This document shows positions 10,037 to 21,622 of a DNA stretch of 64,000 nucleotides, one piece after another (the stretch's first letter is position 1; the number at the start of each line of letters is the position of its first letter). A program made the translations under genes and the position numbers. The DNA comes from Macrophomina tecta. Lineage: Eukaryota; Ascomycota; Dothideomycetes; Botryosphaeriales; Botryosphaeriaceae. The notes beneath the pieces were generated by a model. The model did not search any database and was not told the DNA's origin. It saw nothing but the letters and a program-made list of their open reading frames with translations. The stretch is taken from the NCBI GenBank assembly GCA_024180945.1, contig JAKSGN010000002.1:2852001-2916000 (forward strand), in the 5' to 3' direction.

Positions 10037-11750
10037 GGGCTAAGGTAAGGTGTTGAAGTTTGAAAATATCTTTCAACGGCCTCGATGGAAATGAAATTCA
10101 GGACCTTTGAAGAAAAATTGCGAGGCAATTGGACCGACAGCTTGTAGCATTCAGAGGCTCGAGCCTACTCCCGTTGCCTAGAGTCATGCTGCATATTGAT
10201 TTTGTCGGTATACGTTTCACTCCGACACACCTGTGAGGTTCTTCCACATCAGAGTGCTGGCGAACCTCGATTGGAGAAAGAAGTTATCTTGCTGTACGGT
10301 AGTTTCTAGTCGTCGCCGAAGTCCACCGAGTTCTATTTTGGGCAGCAATACTACCTCCGAGAGGATCAAGGGTGTATTTGAGAGACGAGTCGCACTAGTA
10401 TTCCTGCCGCGAAAGATGATTAAAACGCCGAGCCATACCTCGCCTAAGGCAACATGTACACATAGAAAGTTGGCGTATTCGTCTAGATGTGGAGGCCCGA
10501 AAGATTGATGAGTCGCGTCCAGATGATTGGCTCAGCTCCTCATGGATGGTAATAGCATCGCTTCAGAGCTGCGAGAAGCTACAGGCGAAGTCTGACCATT
10601 TTGGAGCCTAGGGTTATGTGGCTTGACTTCTAACGCGGTTGGGTCTGTGTGGCTGAAACTTATGGGTCCGCGTGTCCGAAGCCGAGGTGTGGTAAGACAG
10701 ATAAATATGCACTGGAGATGGAGGAGGGGCAAAGAAAGTTGTGGGAGAACTTCGCCCAAAGGCCGCCAAAGCACCTCGAGCAGCCTTTTGTCTCTTTAAG
10801 GTGTTCAACATAAACCCAATATTGTTTGACGTGGACGAGGCCACCCTATTCCTGTCACACTATCGGTGTGACGGCTCCGAAAAAAGGCATAGCGCGCCCC
10901 TATTCCTCTGAGAACCGGGGGCTGGAAAAATAAGCTTTTAAGGTTGATCGGCACGCTTGCGAATTGTTGGTTTTCCGTTCAACCCGTCTTTGACAGCTAC
11001 GTCCGCCTACGTCTGCCCGGACACTTGTTGCGTTCCACATCGGAAGCTGTCGCACCTGTCGGCTTGTGGCGCGTTTACAGAACTATCTTCCTTGAGATCG
11101 CCTTCGGTTATCGCTGATCATTTCTTCTCTCTGCGCAGATCCGAGTCCAGAAGGCCCTTCAGTTTCACAATCCCAAATCTTGGCGTTGTATGACTTTTTC
11201 CGTTGCTGCTCGCCTGCCCACCTCCGGAATGGCTTGTGCCTCGATCACCAGACTCTGATCACCATAGCAGAGCGGTATTCAGCTGTTTCCGCTCTATTGG
11301 GCTCGGACCCCGCACAGCAAGTAGACTTCAAGGCTATTGCCGCGGAGATGCATCCGTTGGGTCGGAAGGATCTGCTGCATCTGATCACTTCGCCACCCCG
11401 GTGCTCTTTGCCCGACAGGAGGACTTTCGCACATACAAGATGCGCGCAAGCCCTAAACGACTGGCGTCCGGCATGATTTTAACTTATCAAATGGTTGGAG
11501 AAGCCGAAGGGAGCAACCCGACCTGCAAGGGCCTCAGCCACCAAAAGGGTCGTGCGTGCACATGGCTCCCCTTCACTTGACACCAAAACGGAAGTGCTGC
11601 ACGTCTTCTCCTGACTCAAACGGTCGATGAGCGGGTCGGGTACCACTTTCGCACTTGAAGCTTTTTATGAAATACGTCTGTAAGCTTTCGGGCAGTTCCC
11701 CTTCATGTCTCTACAATTCCTCGCATTCTCCACTGTACCTGCATTCCACC
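10037..11750. other. Region between the two rhodopsin-domain genes
   Basis: Several short ORFs but none with recognisable domains or convincing splice structure. One frame near 11310-11350 reads QQVDFKAIAAEM, loosely like fungal Myb-like proteins, but nothing supports a gene around it. Confidence 0.4.
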
Positions 11751-13082
11751 ATGGCGCCTGTACATGACAATCCTGAGGTGAGTTTCCCGCTCGAAATCTT
11801 TTCCAGTGGCTTACTGAAGGCGCAAAGTTCCTTCCGGAAGTGTGGACTCTGTACGGGATTGGCGTTGTAGTATTCGCGCTTCGGTTTTTCGTCCGTATAC
11901 GAACAGTCGGTCTCAGCGGTTTTTGCGGAGACGACTACTTCGCAATACTCAGTGTCTTTTTCCTTACCATTGATGGGGTTGTCGTAGACCGTGCTTGTAG
12001 GTAGAGCTCGTCCTCTTTCCTAGATGAGCGCTGACAGCGTTGACAGTTCTTCATGGGACCGCCGTGGAGTTCACGAAGGAGCAGCTCGATGCGATGACGC
12101 AAGCGGAGATTGACAGCATTGGAATCGGATCGAAATTCGAGTTCATGGGGTGGTTCTCTTACCCTGGTTTGATATGGAGCATGAAGGCCATGATGTTGTT
12201 TTTCTAGTGCGTTTCGCCTTGACACGCCCGTTTTGCAAATCCGCTAACGCCTCCTGTAGTGGACGACTCACTTTCAGGCTCTGGCAGCAAAGGCTTGTTC
12301 GATGGCTGTCATTCATCATACTTGCAAGTTATATAGCGATGCTCTCGACCATCGTTCTCAGCTGCCGGCCTTTCACACACAACTGGCAAGTGAGGCCACA
12401 GCCAAGCCTCGAATGCACATTTCATCCGCAGAACGTTGCAGTGGTTTCCATTCTCAACATTGCCACTGACGTAGCGCTCCTCTCGGTGCCCATTCCTCTC
12501 CTCTGGACTGCCCATGCTCAGCTGAAAAAGAAAATGGTGATGGGTTGTTTCCTGCTTGGCGGAGTTCTAGTCATCGTCGCGGCCATCGTCCGCGTAATCG
12601 TCACGTTAGGGTCGAACCCATCCACAGTCACCATTAACCTTTGGGGCATTCGGGAGACAGTCATAGCTGTCCTTGCTGTCAACGCCCCCATGTTGCGGCC
12701 GCTCTTCACCCAACGCTTTTGGTCACTCACCTCGGAGCCAACGGAACTTATCAGTTGCGGAGCCACGAACTCTTCAAATTCTTCACAAGGCCGGCCTACT
12801 ACGCTGCAGGAAACGTACACAAGTCAAACTACTGGTGGTGTTGGCAAACTTCCTGTTATCGTTGAGAGAGTCTCTAAGGAGATGGACAGTCTTGTAATCA
12901 GTCCGAACGGTTGTACTGAAGATGTGGGTTTGGACGAGCTTTCGAATACGAAGAACAAAGATACATGCGGAGGGGTAGTTGTCGAAGTTGAAGTACAAGT
13001 TGAAAGCGAACGGAGAAGTGACAGAGACAGTGGCAGAGACGCGAAAATGGGCAATTCAACATGGGCGAAAGGATGGATATGA
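11751..13082 (+). CDS. Fungal rhodopsin-domain integral membrane protein, copy 2
   Basis: Exons 11751-11777, 11828-11996, 12047-12206 and 12260-13082 give 392 residues in phase. The start MAPVHDNPE was chosen because it is the first ATG leading into helix 1 (GIGVVVFALRFFVRIRT). Family landmarks are the GDDYFAILS segment, SYPGLIWSMKAMMLFFYGRL, the Cys-containing loop STIVLSCRPFTHNW, and LLSVPIPLLWTAHAQLKKK. Seven helices can be placed. A tail of about 110 residues follows, ending in alternating Val/Glu and Arg/Asp-rich sequence. It is diverged from copy 1 upstream and is probably an old paralog. Signal unknown; a membrane receptor role is inferred from the family only. Confidence 0.8.
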
Positions 13083-14125
13083 TAAGTATGACAAAGAGGA
13101 GAGTAGAATAGATCACCACTATTGATGTGAAGAGTATTATGCGGTCCCTATTCTGATGTTAAACGGAAAGAAAGACGTTTATTTGTGGGTTATGGTCAGC
13201 ACGACCGTCCTACTAATGCCTAGTGGGAACTAGGTCTGCTCCATTGCGGTTGCCTTTTAAACAGCTCGATCAGTCCAACAGTGCTTTTCGCACACATGCG
13301 TGTTCTCGTCGTGAGCAGTTCCTTGTGGCTTGTCTCAAGATTTTCCGCACTTTTGGTAGCGGACCGATGCCGAGGCAATGCCGCTATGTCCGATCGCAAA
13401 GTCTCATTTTATAAAAATTGCGGAAGAAATGAATAGAGCATTAGTGACCTCTTGGTTGCATTCCTAGTCGGGCATTGCCTGCGGCCGCTCCGCAACCTCT
13501 ATAAAAATGTTACTGTAGGTAACTCCATCCTTGATCCGGTCTGCTGGTCTCTTCAGGTCACACGGTCCGCCAGCGTTACTTAGTGAGACTATAGTTTGAG
13601 TTTTAGCTAGTTCATGTCATGCATTGCTCTTTAGACGGTCTTGTGATGAAATCAGTTAGCATTTATTGGGGCTGGCAGATGATTTGAACATTGGGCATTG
13701 GGGAGACCGCGGGAGAAAAAGGCTTTGAAACCCTCTGAAAACAAAGGCGTATTCCTTTGCAAGAAAAATGGCAACAAGATGATCCGGAACCAGCGATTGT
13801 TTTCGTAGGACAGATACGTCTATAGGTAAACGTCTTCGAGAGTATTTCCCATCCGTTTAGACCTCTTTACATACCCCAGGAGTTTATTACTAGACTGCGT
13901 AGTACGTTTTCCTACATGCGCGACTCGACTTTATCGACAAGCGCCTAAAGAGGATGCGGGCCTTTACAATAATAGCCTACGCCTCTAATCTATTAGTTGT
14001 GATTAAGTCTCTGGAACAGAGAAGTACTTTTTCATAGAGCAACCGACGATTCAAATTCGATGTGCACTATCAGACTTCCCAAGCTACGTACAAGCCGCTT
14101 TCGTAGTTTCCAAGTACGACAGTAA
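13083..14125. other. Intergenic, no gene recognised
   Basis: AT-rich with no usable reading frame. A short inverted repeat (GGCATTGCCT at 13471-13480 and its complement at 13372-13382) is present but too short to call an element. Confidence 0.4.
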
Positions 14126-14674
14126 CTACTGCTCCTTCTTCAGTTCCCTGTACCTCCCAAACCATTCGGGCTTTACGAACAGCACCCAACATCGCCATAG
14201 AAAAAAGGGCAATATCACGGCTGTCAGACCATTTAACTTCGAGGGCACCAATCCACTTCCCTCTTCGCCCAAGACATTTGCCTGCCACAGATACAATGGC
14301 ATTGTCAACCCTTCCAAGATGCTGAAAGCAATGTAAACAGACTTGCGAGCTTCGATGCCGCTGCGGGTGTTGGTGCATCCAAGCAGCATCGGCCCCGTGA
14401 ATCCCATTGTCAGGGCTCCTGACCACTGAATGAAGGATACTGCAGCTGGAGGTGCCGAGGTTGAAGCCAGAGCCGTCTGTTGGCTCAACAGACCTTTGAT
14501 GGAAGCCGCAGGATAGAACAAAAATTGCGCGCTGAGAGCCGTATTGAAGACTGCCTCCAAAGCCATGGCGATGCGGGTTATAGTTCCCGGAGCATTGTGA
14601 TCGATCTCAATGGGCGGCCCCAACAGCGAGGAGAGGCGGCTTTCCGAAGATGCGAGGCTTTGTTTTGCACTCAT
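14126..14674 (-). CDS. Small four-helix membrane protein, unknown function
   Basis: A single exon of 182 residues begins MSAKQSLASSESRLSSLLGP. Four hydrophobic segments are visible: around residues 31-54 (ALEAVFNTALSAQFLFY), 78-100 (FIQWSGALTMGFTGPMLLG), 112-130 (SVYIAFSILEGLTMPLYLW) and 148-167 (LTAVILPFFLWRCWVLFV). The tail WFGRYRELKKEQ is basic. There is no signal peptide before the first helix and no catalytic motif. Hydrophobicity and codon use support a real gene, and the reading frame is uninterrupted. I do not recognise the family. Confidence 0.65.
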   Translation of the reverse strand: MSAKQSLASSESRLSSLLGPPIEIDHNAPGTITRIAMALEAVFNTALSAQFLFYPAASIKGLLSQQTALASTSAPPAAVSFIQWSGALTMGFTGPMLLGCTNTRSGIEARKSVYIAFSILEGLTMPLYLWQANVLGEEGSGLVPSKLNGLTAVILPFFLWRCWVLFVKPEWFGRYRELKKEQ

Positions 14675-16155
14675 GGTGGAACTAATGACGACTTTATCCG
14701 TGAAGAGCTGGCAACGTCTCTAATTTGAGACGAAAGGTTGGGCCTAGCTTGGGCTGGTTATGTGCACAAAGTTAAGAGCGATGAGATCTCGTAATGGTAT
14801 TTATACTCTAATGCGTAGTAAGCTGGGCTTTATTCGTATATTGATTTATCATCAAGGGAATCCGGATTTAGGATATAAGTAGATACCCGGGTTTATTGCC
14901 TGCAGGGAGGTCCAATGATATAATACTAAGGATGACATTGCCATCGCGGTTAAGGTTGAAGGATCTCGGGACCTACTATGGCCATGCTTATAAATACAAC
15001 CCCGCCCGCGGACTAACGCCGCCTAAATCCTACAGGATTAGCAAGAAGTAAGCAATTATCCGGAAAGGCGCGAGCATATCACGTGAGCTCAACTATCCCC
15101 ATATCTATTTCATAGAAAAAATTTCTTTATCCCTTCTATAGCAGCAGAGGGTTCCACAACTAGCCAGGCTAATAGGCTGTTCTTTTTAATTCTAAACCTG
15201 ATGCTATCTTTGTAAATTCCTCGTGGTTTTAAAGTAGTGGGAGTGCTCTAAAGCTCACATTCACATTCCATCAATGAACGGGAAGCATGTTGGAAGCATG
15301 GGCCTCTTCCGGCAGGCTTCTGAGTCGCCTAATAGGCAATATGCTGTAAGATCTTATCTTGAAGGATAGGGGAGGGGGGTTGGAGGTTCGAGCAATAATG
15401 GTGGTAACAAGACCGTCACGCGATTCACGAGTGCACGATGGGGTAAAGGCTTGTTACCTCTAATAGGTGCCATACTGGAAGTGCGAGTGAGTTGACGACG
15501 AAGGTCAAAGTCCATTTAAGGAATGCGCTATAAATATAGTAGGAAAGCTATGACAATCTAGTACGGTGTCTGGATAAACCCTGATCCCATCCGGGAACGG
15601 AATCAGTAGTACTACCCGGTGCACGTGGCGTTGGCGCTAAGGGCCTGTTTCTTGGGGGGCGACTACCGAACCTGCTAAGAGAGTAATTATACTACCTCTT
15701 TAATCGTCCATTACTGGGGAGTACGGCTGCCGTCCTCTTGTCCGCTCCCCGCACTTATTTTCCGTTTTCCTAGATCTATAATCTCGCTCCCGCGGCCCTT
15801 CTTTCCCTTCGGGATTCTTAACTTGGCGCTGATCCCGGTTTCCTGCCGTGCCTTGTGGGAGTTGTTCCCGTGCGGATTGCGACTACTGCTTTGACTAGGC
15901 CGGTACGCGCCGTCTTTTCTCGTAGCTGGTTTATCCGTGCGCAAAGTATTACTACAACGGTATCTGCTGCATAACGATCCAAACTTATAGCATGCTCCAT
16001 CAGCAAAGCATGATCGCGGCATCTTAAACTGCGTCAACTCCTTGTTTTGACGACTTCGCGCCGAATGGAACGGCCTTCCATACCTGCTACAGCCTAGCGC
16101 CGTCCACCCGGCCGCCATCTGTCTCTGCTTCTGCCAGGCCGAGGTCGTCTTAGTT
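14675..16155. other. AT-rich, gene-poor stretch, possibly decayed repeat DNA
   Basis: No intact gene. Sequence composition shifts to A/T-rich with frequent TAATAG-like words. An antisense frame from 16196 to 15711 (161 codons, Arg/Lys/Ser-rich) overlaps the end of the amidohydrolase gene and has no domain I recognise. Transposon origin is only a suspicion. Confidence 0.35.
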
Positions 16156-17106
16156 TTACAGCATCGCCGCGCTCCTAACTGCCTGCACATCTGCATCTGG
16201 TAACTTTAAGACCCTCCGGGCATTGCAACCCATAAAATCGGCAAAAACATCATCTCGCAATCCAGTGTCAGTCATGAGAAGGTTCCGTATGCAGTCTTTG
16301 ACGGTAGTCTTCCAGTCTAGCTGTGGGAAATTGGTGCCAAACATGACCTTTTTCCTGCCTGTCGTGTTGGCGAAGTTCAAAAACTCGAGCGGGTAATATT
16401 TCGGTGACCATGCGCTTGTGTCGATGTAGACATTCTTGTGCTTCCAGGCGACGGAGACGGCTTCGGCCACCCACGGATAGCCCAGGTGGCCGCAGACGAT
16501 CTTCAGGTGCGGGAACTTGAGCGCAACGGCATCGATGTAGGGTATCGGCCGGCCAACCTCGCTCGGGCACAGCGGGCCCGTGTGGCCAACTTGAGTGAGG
16601 AACGGAACGTCGAGTTCCACGCATTTTACGAAGAGCGGCCAATAGTGCGCATCAGTTGGGGCGAGGTTCCAAAGCCAGGGGACGATCCGTAGTCCCTTGA
16701 ATCCCTCGACTTTCACATAGTGCTCGAGCTCCTTGACTGCGCTGACCGGATCAAGTAAGTCCACGGACACGAGACCGAAGATTCTTGTTGGATATGCGCG
16801 GGTATACTCGGCGACCTCGGAATTGGAGAAGATAGATGATCCAGGGCGGTTCCATGCGGAGAGACAGATCTGAGACATCCCCGCAGAATCCATCCGAGCG
16901 ATTAACTCCTTCGGAGTGTGTCTCCGCTTCGCGATATCAAGGTTCGTATGACTTTGCTCTAGGAGCCTTTCTGTTTCTGGTATATGCATCTAGAGTATCT
17001 TAGTAGTTGCACAAAGCCATGAGAGCTAAAAACAAAAAATGAACTGTACCCCAGGTGGATTGGCCCAGACATCGACCACCGACACAGTTTTATTGTTGGG
17101 TACCAT
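16156..17106 (-). CDS. Amidohydrolase_2-family protein lacking the usual HxH motif
   Basis: Exon 1 at 17106-17050 encodes MVPNKTVSVVDVWANPPG-type sequence (19 codons, phase 0). Exon 2 at 16989-16156 continues MHIPETERLLEQSH, total 296 residues, with a 60-base intron. The body shows the amidohydrolase_2 barrel: FKGLRIVPWLWNLAP, LTQVGHTGP, IVCGHLGYPWV, VYIDTSAW and VMFGTNFPQLDW, equivalent to the usual FGTDWP end strand. At the N-terminus the metal ligands normally written DxHxH are DVWAN here, so two histidines are replaced. Homologues with a DVWAQ-type start exist as I recall, so this may be a natural subfamily rather than damage. The reaction is unknown; decarboxylases and lactonases occur in the family. 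It lies in a block of small-molecule enzymes. Confidence 0.8.
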
Positions 17107-17325
17107 TTTGCGCTTGCTTAAAGTGAGATACTGAACGGAATTATTTATTCGTTATTATAAAGAAGGGGCGCGTTGCCTTTACTTAACAGAGGGGAGGCGT
17201 ATTACTCTCTTTAGAGAGCCCTAATGACAAACCTCGGAGCGATTAGCTCGACCTCGGCTCGAATAATACCCGAGAACTAGGGCGTCACATGTAAATTTCA
17301 CTGTCGACGTGCGCGGAGCGGGCCA

Positions 17326-17708
17326 GTGAGGGGCCTGTTGAAGGAGGGTGGGAGGAGGATCCTCGCGGGAAGGGATCTACTGGAGGGAGTTTGGGGTTGG
17401 GCGAACGATGTTGTCAGGGAGCGGCCGTGGATGGCGTTTCACGCGGCGGAGACCTGGGCGATTATGCTGCAGGAGAGGGGTGCCGCGGTGGGTAAGATGT
17501 CACGAGTGCATCGGGTGACGGGACTGGGAGTCGTGGATGTGAGTGTTTCCTCCCGAGCCGCTGGAGAGTACTCAGAAGGAGGCGTATGCAGTAGCGGAGA
17601 GGGTGGCGGATGTGACCGTGAAAGTAGTGTTTACGGGAGGCACCTGGGACGCGTCCTATTTTCTGTTGGCGTCTCGTCCGGTTATCAGCGAAGACGCGGT
17701 AAGTTGAG
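17326..17708 (+). pseudogene. GMC oxidoreductase C-terminal remnant
   Basis: A frame around 17430-17545 reads FHAAETWAIML, then VHRVTGLGVVDVSV, which matches the C-terminal part of GMC oxidoreductases (active-site His followed by the GLRVVDASV strand). After about 17548 the match moves to the next frame: PEPLESTQKEAYAVAERVAD, the usual final helix, to a TGA near 17708. The FAD-binding N-terminal half is missing. This is a frameshifted relic. Flanking enzymes suggest it was once part of the same block. Confidence 0.55.
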
Positions 17709-18066
17709 CCGTCATGGTGGGAGCGAGAGCCTGTATGTCTGGCCAGATTGCCATCAGCTCCCTGGTACGCTCGCAATTAAGTATACAATTGAGAATATAA
17801 AATAGCTGAAAGCCTGAAGTGGATAGATAGTAGGTGGAGAGGACGCCTTGATGCATTATGCTCCGCCGCATCGATGATCTGGTGTGGTGAGCATTTCCAA
17901 GGGATGGAGAGTATGTGGAGTGGGACGGCTGGCGCTGCTCGCTGAGTGAGGGCTCCTTTGCGGAATTGATGTATTATCCACCCACGACTCTATTCATGCG
18001 AGATGCTAAAATGGGCTAACCTCATTCTCCCGGTCTTCTATCCATCATATCATCTCCCTCGCCAGC

Positions 18067-19349
18067 TCAAAAAATGGCGACCGCATTTGGCGGGCTCGCC
18101 ACACCACCCGGAACCTATTGTCATTGTCAGAACCAGGCATACGACTTAGCTCTTCTACCATTGTTTTTTTTTTTTCTTTTTGTTTTTTTTTTTTAAAAAA
18201 AAAACAATAAGAGAAAACGCAGAAAGGGAAAACGGCAGGACTCACCTTCAAGGGCACACTGCTAAAGAAGAAGGTCCACCGCCCCCTCCTCTCACACTCC
18301 TCCGCCAGCGAGTCCAAATCAAACAACTCCCCAATCGGCATCCCCCATGCGGCCAGCAGCCACTGATGCAACACGTGCTCCGGATCATGGTGCGGCCCCA
18401 TGACCGGGCCCCTCTCGAAGCTCGCGGCATCGCTCGCCACGGCGCTAAATCCGCTCTCCCACAGCCACCGCAGCACCTCGCGCGTGGCCTCGATGCCGAC
18501 GAAGTCGGGCGAAGGGCGCGTCGCCAGGGCGCGCTGGTCGGATGGGGAGAGGGCCTTGAGCGCCGCGGTCGTGCCCGTGCGGAGGAGCAGGATGTCGCCG
18601 CGCTTGGGCGTGAGGTTGTGGGAGGCGAGCAGGTCGCGCAGGTGCGCGAGCGGGATGGGTTGGGAGGTGAAGGGGGCGATGGGGTGGTTGTTGAGGGCCG
18701 CCCAGCGCGCGTAGTCGAGGAGGATGCCGCGGCCTTGGATGCCGCCGGTGTGGAGCCAGGCTGTGGGGTTGGAGCGCTGTCAGAGTTTCCTTTTAATTTT
18801 CCCTTGGATTGGATGTGGAAGCGGGAGAGGAGATGAGAGGAGAGGAGATGGGAGAGAAAGGATACCGTCAGTGCCTATGACGTTGGAGGACTGGATGTCC
18901 TGCTGGGTATGGCCCATGTAGTAGCATTTGTGCGTTTGGTTTCCTGCGGGTGTTTGTGAGAGTCTGGTTGGAATTTTTTGGCGGAATATTGGCTGTTACG
19001 GACCGTAATGCCGGAAGCCGTCCCATTGAGAGCTCGCCTGGGTGTTGAAATGCACAACATCGTCGTTCACGCATCGGTCGGCGCCTCGCCGCTTGATCTC
19101 GTGATGGAAGGGTTGGCGGTCGAAGCTCGGGAAACCGGGCTCGTCCAATGGAAGGTCGAGAGAGATGCGTACACCGGTCTTGATCTCCTTGGCAGCGGCG
19201 GCAACAGTTTCGGGGGTGAGCAGGTTGAGCATGCCCAGCTCGTCCTTATCCCCGAATAGCCCCCATGTGTTACCCGGAGGGCCGTTTGGATTGAGAGTCA
19301 GGGAGTCAAACTCAGGCAGTTTCGGGAGGGTGGCGTCGGTGAATGGCAT
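18067..19349 (-). CDS. Cyclase-family protein (kynurenine-formamidase-like fold, PF04199 type)
   Basis: Four exons, 19349-19004, 18943-18866, 18760-18246 and 18114-18067, give 328 residues in phase. The start is MPFTDATLPKLPEF; an in-frame upstream ATG at 19460 only adds repetitive sequence. Typical features are NTWGLFGDKDELGMLNLLTP, HFNTQASSQWDGFRHYGN (the HxxTHxD-like metal region is varied to FNTQASSQWDG), GHTQQDI, and GDILLLRTG. The C-terminal part has SDAASFERGP and EHVLHQWLLAAWGMPIGE. Proteins of this type hydrolyse amide or lactone bonds with a metal. The first intron uses GTCCGT as donor. The last intron holds long T and A runs that could fold back. Probably shares a promoter region with the divergent oxygenase at 20068. 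Confidence 0.85.
18165..18206. repeat. T-run/A-run foldback inside the last cyclase intron
   Basis: Several T runs broken by CTTTTTG are followed directly by about twelve A, so the transcript could form an A-U hairpin. It lies wholly within the intron 18245-18115. Confidence 0.6.
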
Positions 19350-20067
19350 GGCTGGTGTGCTTGGCAATGCTGGATGAGGAGATGGTGCGTGGGTGATAGA
19401 TATAATAGAAGGGGAGATGCTTTGGCGGGGATAATTGACCCGCGCTCCCCGCATCGTCACCTCGACGGTGATCGCTCGGCGGATAAATATCCGATAAAAC
19501 TGCTACAGCGAGGGAGAGCATGCGAACTGCACTGGAGCCTCATAATCGAACCTCGCAGTAAGGCATTGGTCATAACCTTGGGTCTTCATTTCGATGTACG
19601 TGCCTTAGACTGGAGTACAGTCCATTGAGCCTGTAATCAGCGACGCGAGCGCGTGTGCTGCCGCAGTTGTTGTTTCCATTCATATCCAGTCGAACATATG
19701 CCACCGAGGAATGCCAAGGGTCCACGCAATGCTTCGACCACACAAAATCACGTGCAGACTCCAGGTGCGTGCGATGAAGAGGGGGGATTGTTGACAAGGT
19801 GCATGGCCTCGGGTCCGCTTGCCGCACGGGATCGGAGTTTGTGTGGACTAATGGCCGACCAATGGCATGCCTTGTGGGCAGTGCATACCACCACTTTTGG
19901 GTTTTTAACTCTATGATGTTACGTCTACTCCTGACCTCCGTCAGTAGATTCAGGCGAGCCCCGGGCCGAACAGGTGCGGAGCTAATCGCCTGGTAAAGCA
20001 TCATTCATTGTATATCAGCTTCGATCTGCAGCACATGTGCTCCACACATCTGCTACAACAGACAATA
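19350..20067. promoter_or_regulatory. Divergent promoter region between cyclase and oxygenase genes
   Basis: About 720 bases separate two start codons pointing away from each other. No coding sequence was found; no specific site could be assigned. Confidence 0.45.
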
Positions 20068-21394
20068 ATGAACATGTCGGCAACTTCAACTGAAGCAGCT
20101 CCAACCTACAAGCTCGAGCTCCGTACGGCGCAGGGACCGGTATACCGCGATGTCCGCAACACACCGCCCAGAGACTGTACCGACGAGGAGATTCCCATCA
20201 TTGACATTTCTGCCATCTTCTCCGGCAAGCTCGAAGACAGGAAAGCTCTTTCAAAGGAGATCCGCAAAGCAGCCGTGACCAATGGCTTCTTCTACGTCAA
20301 GAACCATGGTATTCCACACGAAACCATTGCAAAAGCGAAGGAAAAGGCCCTGGAGTGAGTCCGCCCCACCGGGGCGCTGATTCTGCGTGCATTTCTCACC
20401 GTTCATAGGTTCTTCCACCAGGACCGCGAGACGAAGGCCAAAGTGGCTTTTGAAAAATCCAAGTACTTCAACGGCTGGCGAGCAGGGTACACGGCGCGCG
20501 TCAACGTCGCCGAATCGTGGGATACGCGCGAGGCCTTTGGCTGGCGGTACGACCCGAAATACGACCCCGATCCGAAGCCACCGTTCGACGAAGCGCCGGA
20601 AGAAGTCAAGCCGTACATCCGCGGCGAGGACTCTGTCTGGGAAGGTACCGCTCACATTGCGGGATTCAAGGAGGCGGCGCTGGAGTACTGGGCGGCTTTC
20701 CTCACACTGGCTCGCCGGCTGATTCGCATCTTTGCGCTCTCGCTGGAGCTGCCCGAGGACTATTTCGACAACAGGGTCACTTACCCCGGAGCTGATGGTG
20801 CGATGAGCTGGTACCCGCCGCGCACGGAAGAGGAGACGAAGAAGGACAACGTGGGGATTGGATCGCACACAGATCTGCAGATGTTTACGCTGCTCTGGCA
20901 GGATGAGATTGGCGGGCTCCAGGTCCTGAACCAGGAGGGCCAGTGGATCAAGGCGAAGCCGATCGAGGGCACCCTCGTGGTCAACATTGGCGATTTCCTC
21001 ATGAGGCTGAGCAATGACATCTTCAAGTCGACGGTCCACAGGGTGTACAACCGGTCGAATGCGGAGCGCATTTCCTTGCCGTTTTTCTTCGGTGAGTGGG
21101 GCGAGAGCATGTCGCGCCTGGAGTTCGGCAGCTGACCAGTCTGACAGGACTCAACTTCAACTGCGTCGAGGGCGTCATTCCGACCTGCACCAGCGCAGAC
21201 AACCCAGCCAAATATGAGCCGATCAGCTGCGGGGATGTGAGTGCCCGAACCCAGGAGTGGCCGGCGGCCAGACAGCAGCTAACAGGCGCCACCAGTGGTG
21301 CCAGATGCGCTTCACCCAGGAAAAGGAAGACCGCGACAAGGAATTTGCAGCACAGGAGAAAGCACCGAGCGGTGCGGTTGTAGCCATGTATTAG
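20068..21394 (+). CDS. 2-oxoglutarate/Fe(II)-dependent oxygenase (isopenicillin-N-synthase-like)
   Basis: Exons 20068-20354, 20409-21091, 21148-21236 and 21296-21394 give 385 residues in phase. An N-terminal DIOX_N domain (IPIIDISAIFSG, NGFFYVKNHGIP) is followed by a double-stranded beta-helix domain. The iron ligands are visible: His and Asp in SHTDLQMF at about residues 248-250, and the distal His in STVHRVYNRS at about 305. The 2-oxoglutarate Arg follows in AERISLPFFF. The start MNMSATS was chosen; a second Met two codons later is equally possible. Substrate unknown; fungal members serve secondary metabolism or catabolism. The divergent cyclase and nearby amidohydrolase suggest a shared small-molecule pathway. 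Confidence 0.88.
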
Positions 21395-21451
21395 CTGACG
21401 TGGGGTGACGGCGATGATTTGTAAAAGGCGGTGTTCGGAGCGGGGCAATGA

Positions 21452-21472
21452 AGCAGCAGCAGCAGCAGCAGC
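21452..21472. repeat. AGC trinucleotide repeat, seven units
   Basis: An uninterrupted AGC repeat lies between the oxygenase stop and the DUF427 start. It is probably in untranslated sequence. Confidence 0.8.
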
Positions 21473-21622
21473 TTCTCCGCAGTCGCTGACGCCATCACTA
21501 CCTTTCCCCCTCAACCACATGCATCCGCCCTCGTCCGCTCCGGCCTTAAAGCAGCAACCATGCTTGTTCCACACTCCCCTCTGTCTCTGACGGCCAGTTG
21601 CCCCTCCCAACCCCCGTGAAAA

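Noticed and set aside
11180..11580. Possible Myb-like gene (QQVDFKAIAAEM).
   Set aside because: Similarity is a dozen residues in otherwise random-looking frames.
13369..13485. Inverted repeat GGCATTGCCT and its complement as MITE ends.
   Set aside because: Arms are about 14 bases with mismatches and there is no target duplication.
15530..15640. Weak resemblance of the reverse strand to a 5S rRNA 3' half.
   Set aside because: Only short scattered words match; no complete stem structure could be drawn.
15711..16196. 161-codon minus-strand ORF overlapping the amidohydrolase end.
   Set aside because: Composition is Arg/Lys/Ser-rich with no recognisable motif; transposon origin could not be shown.
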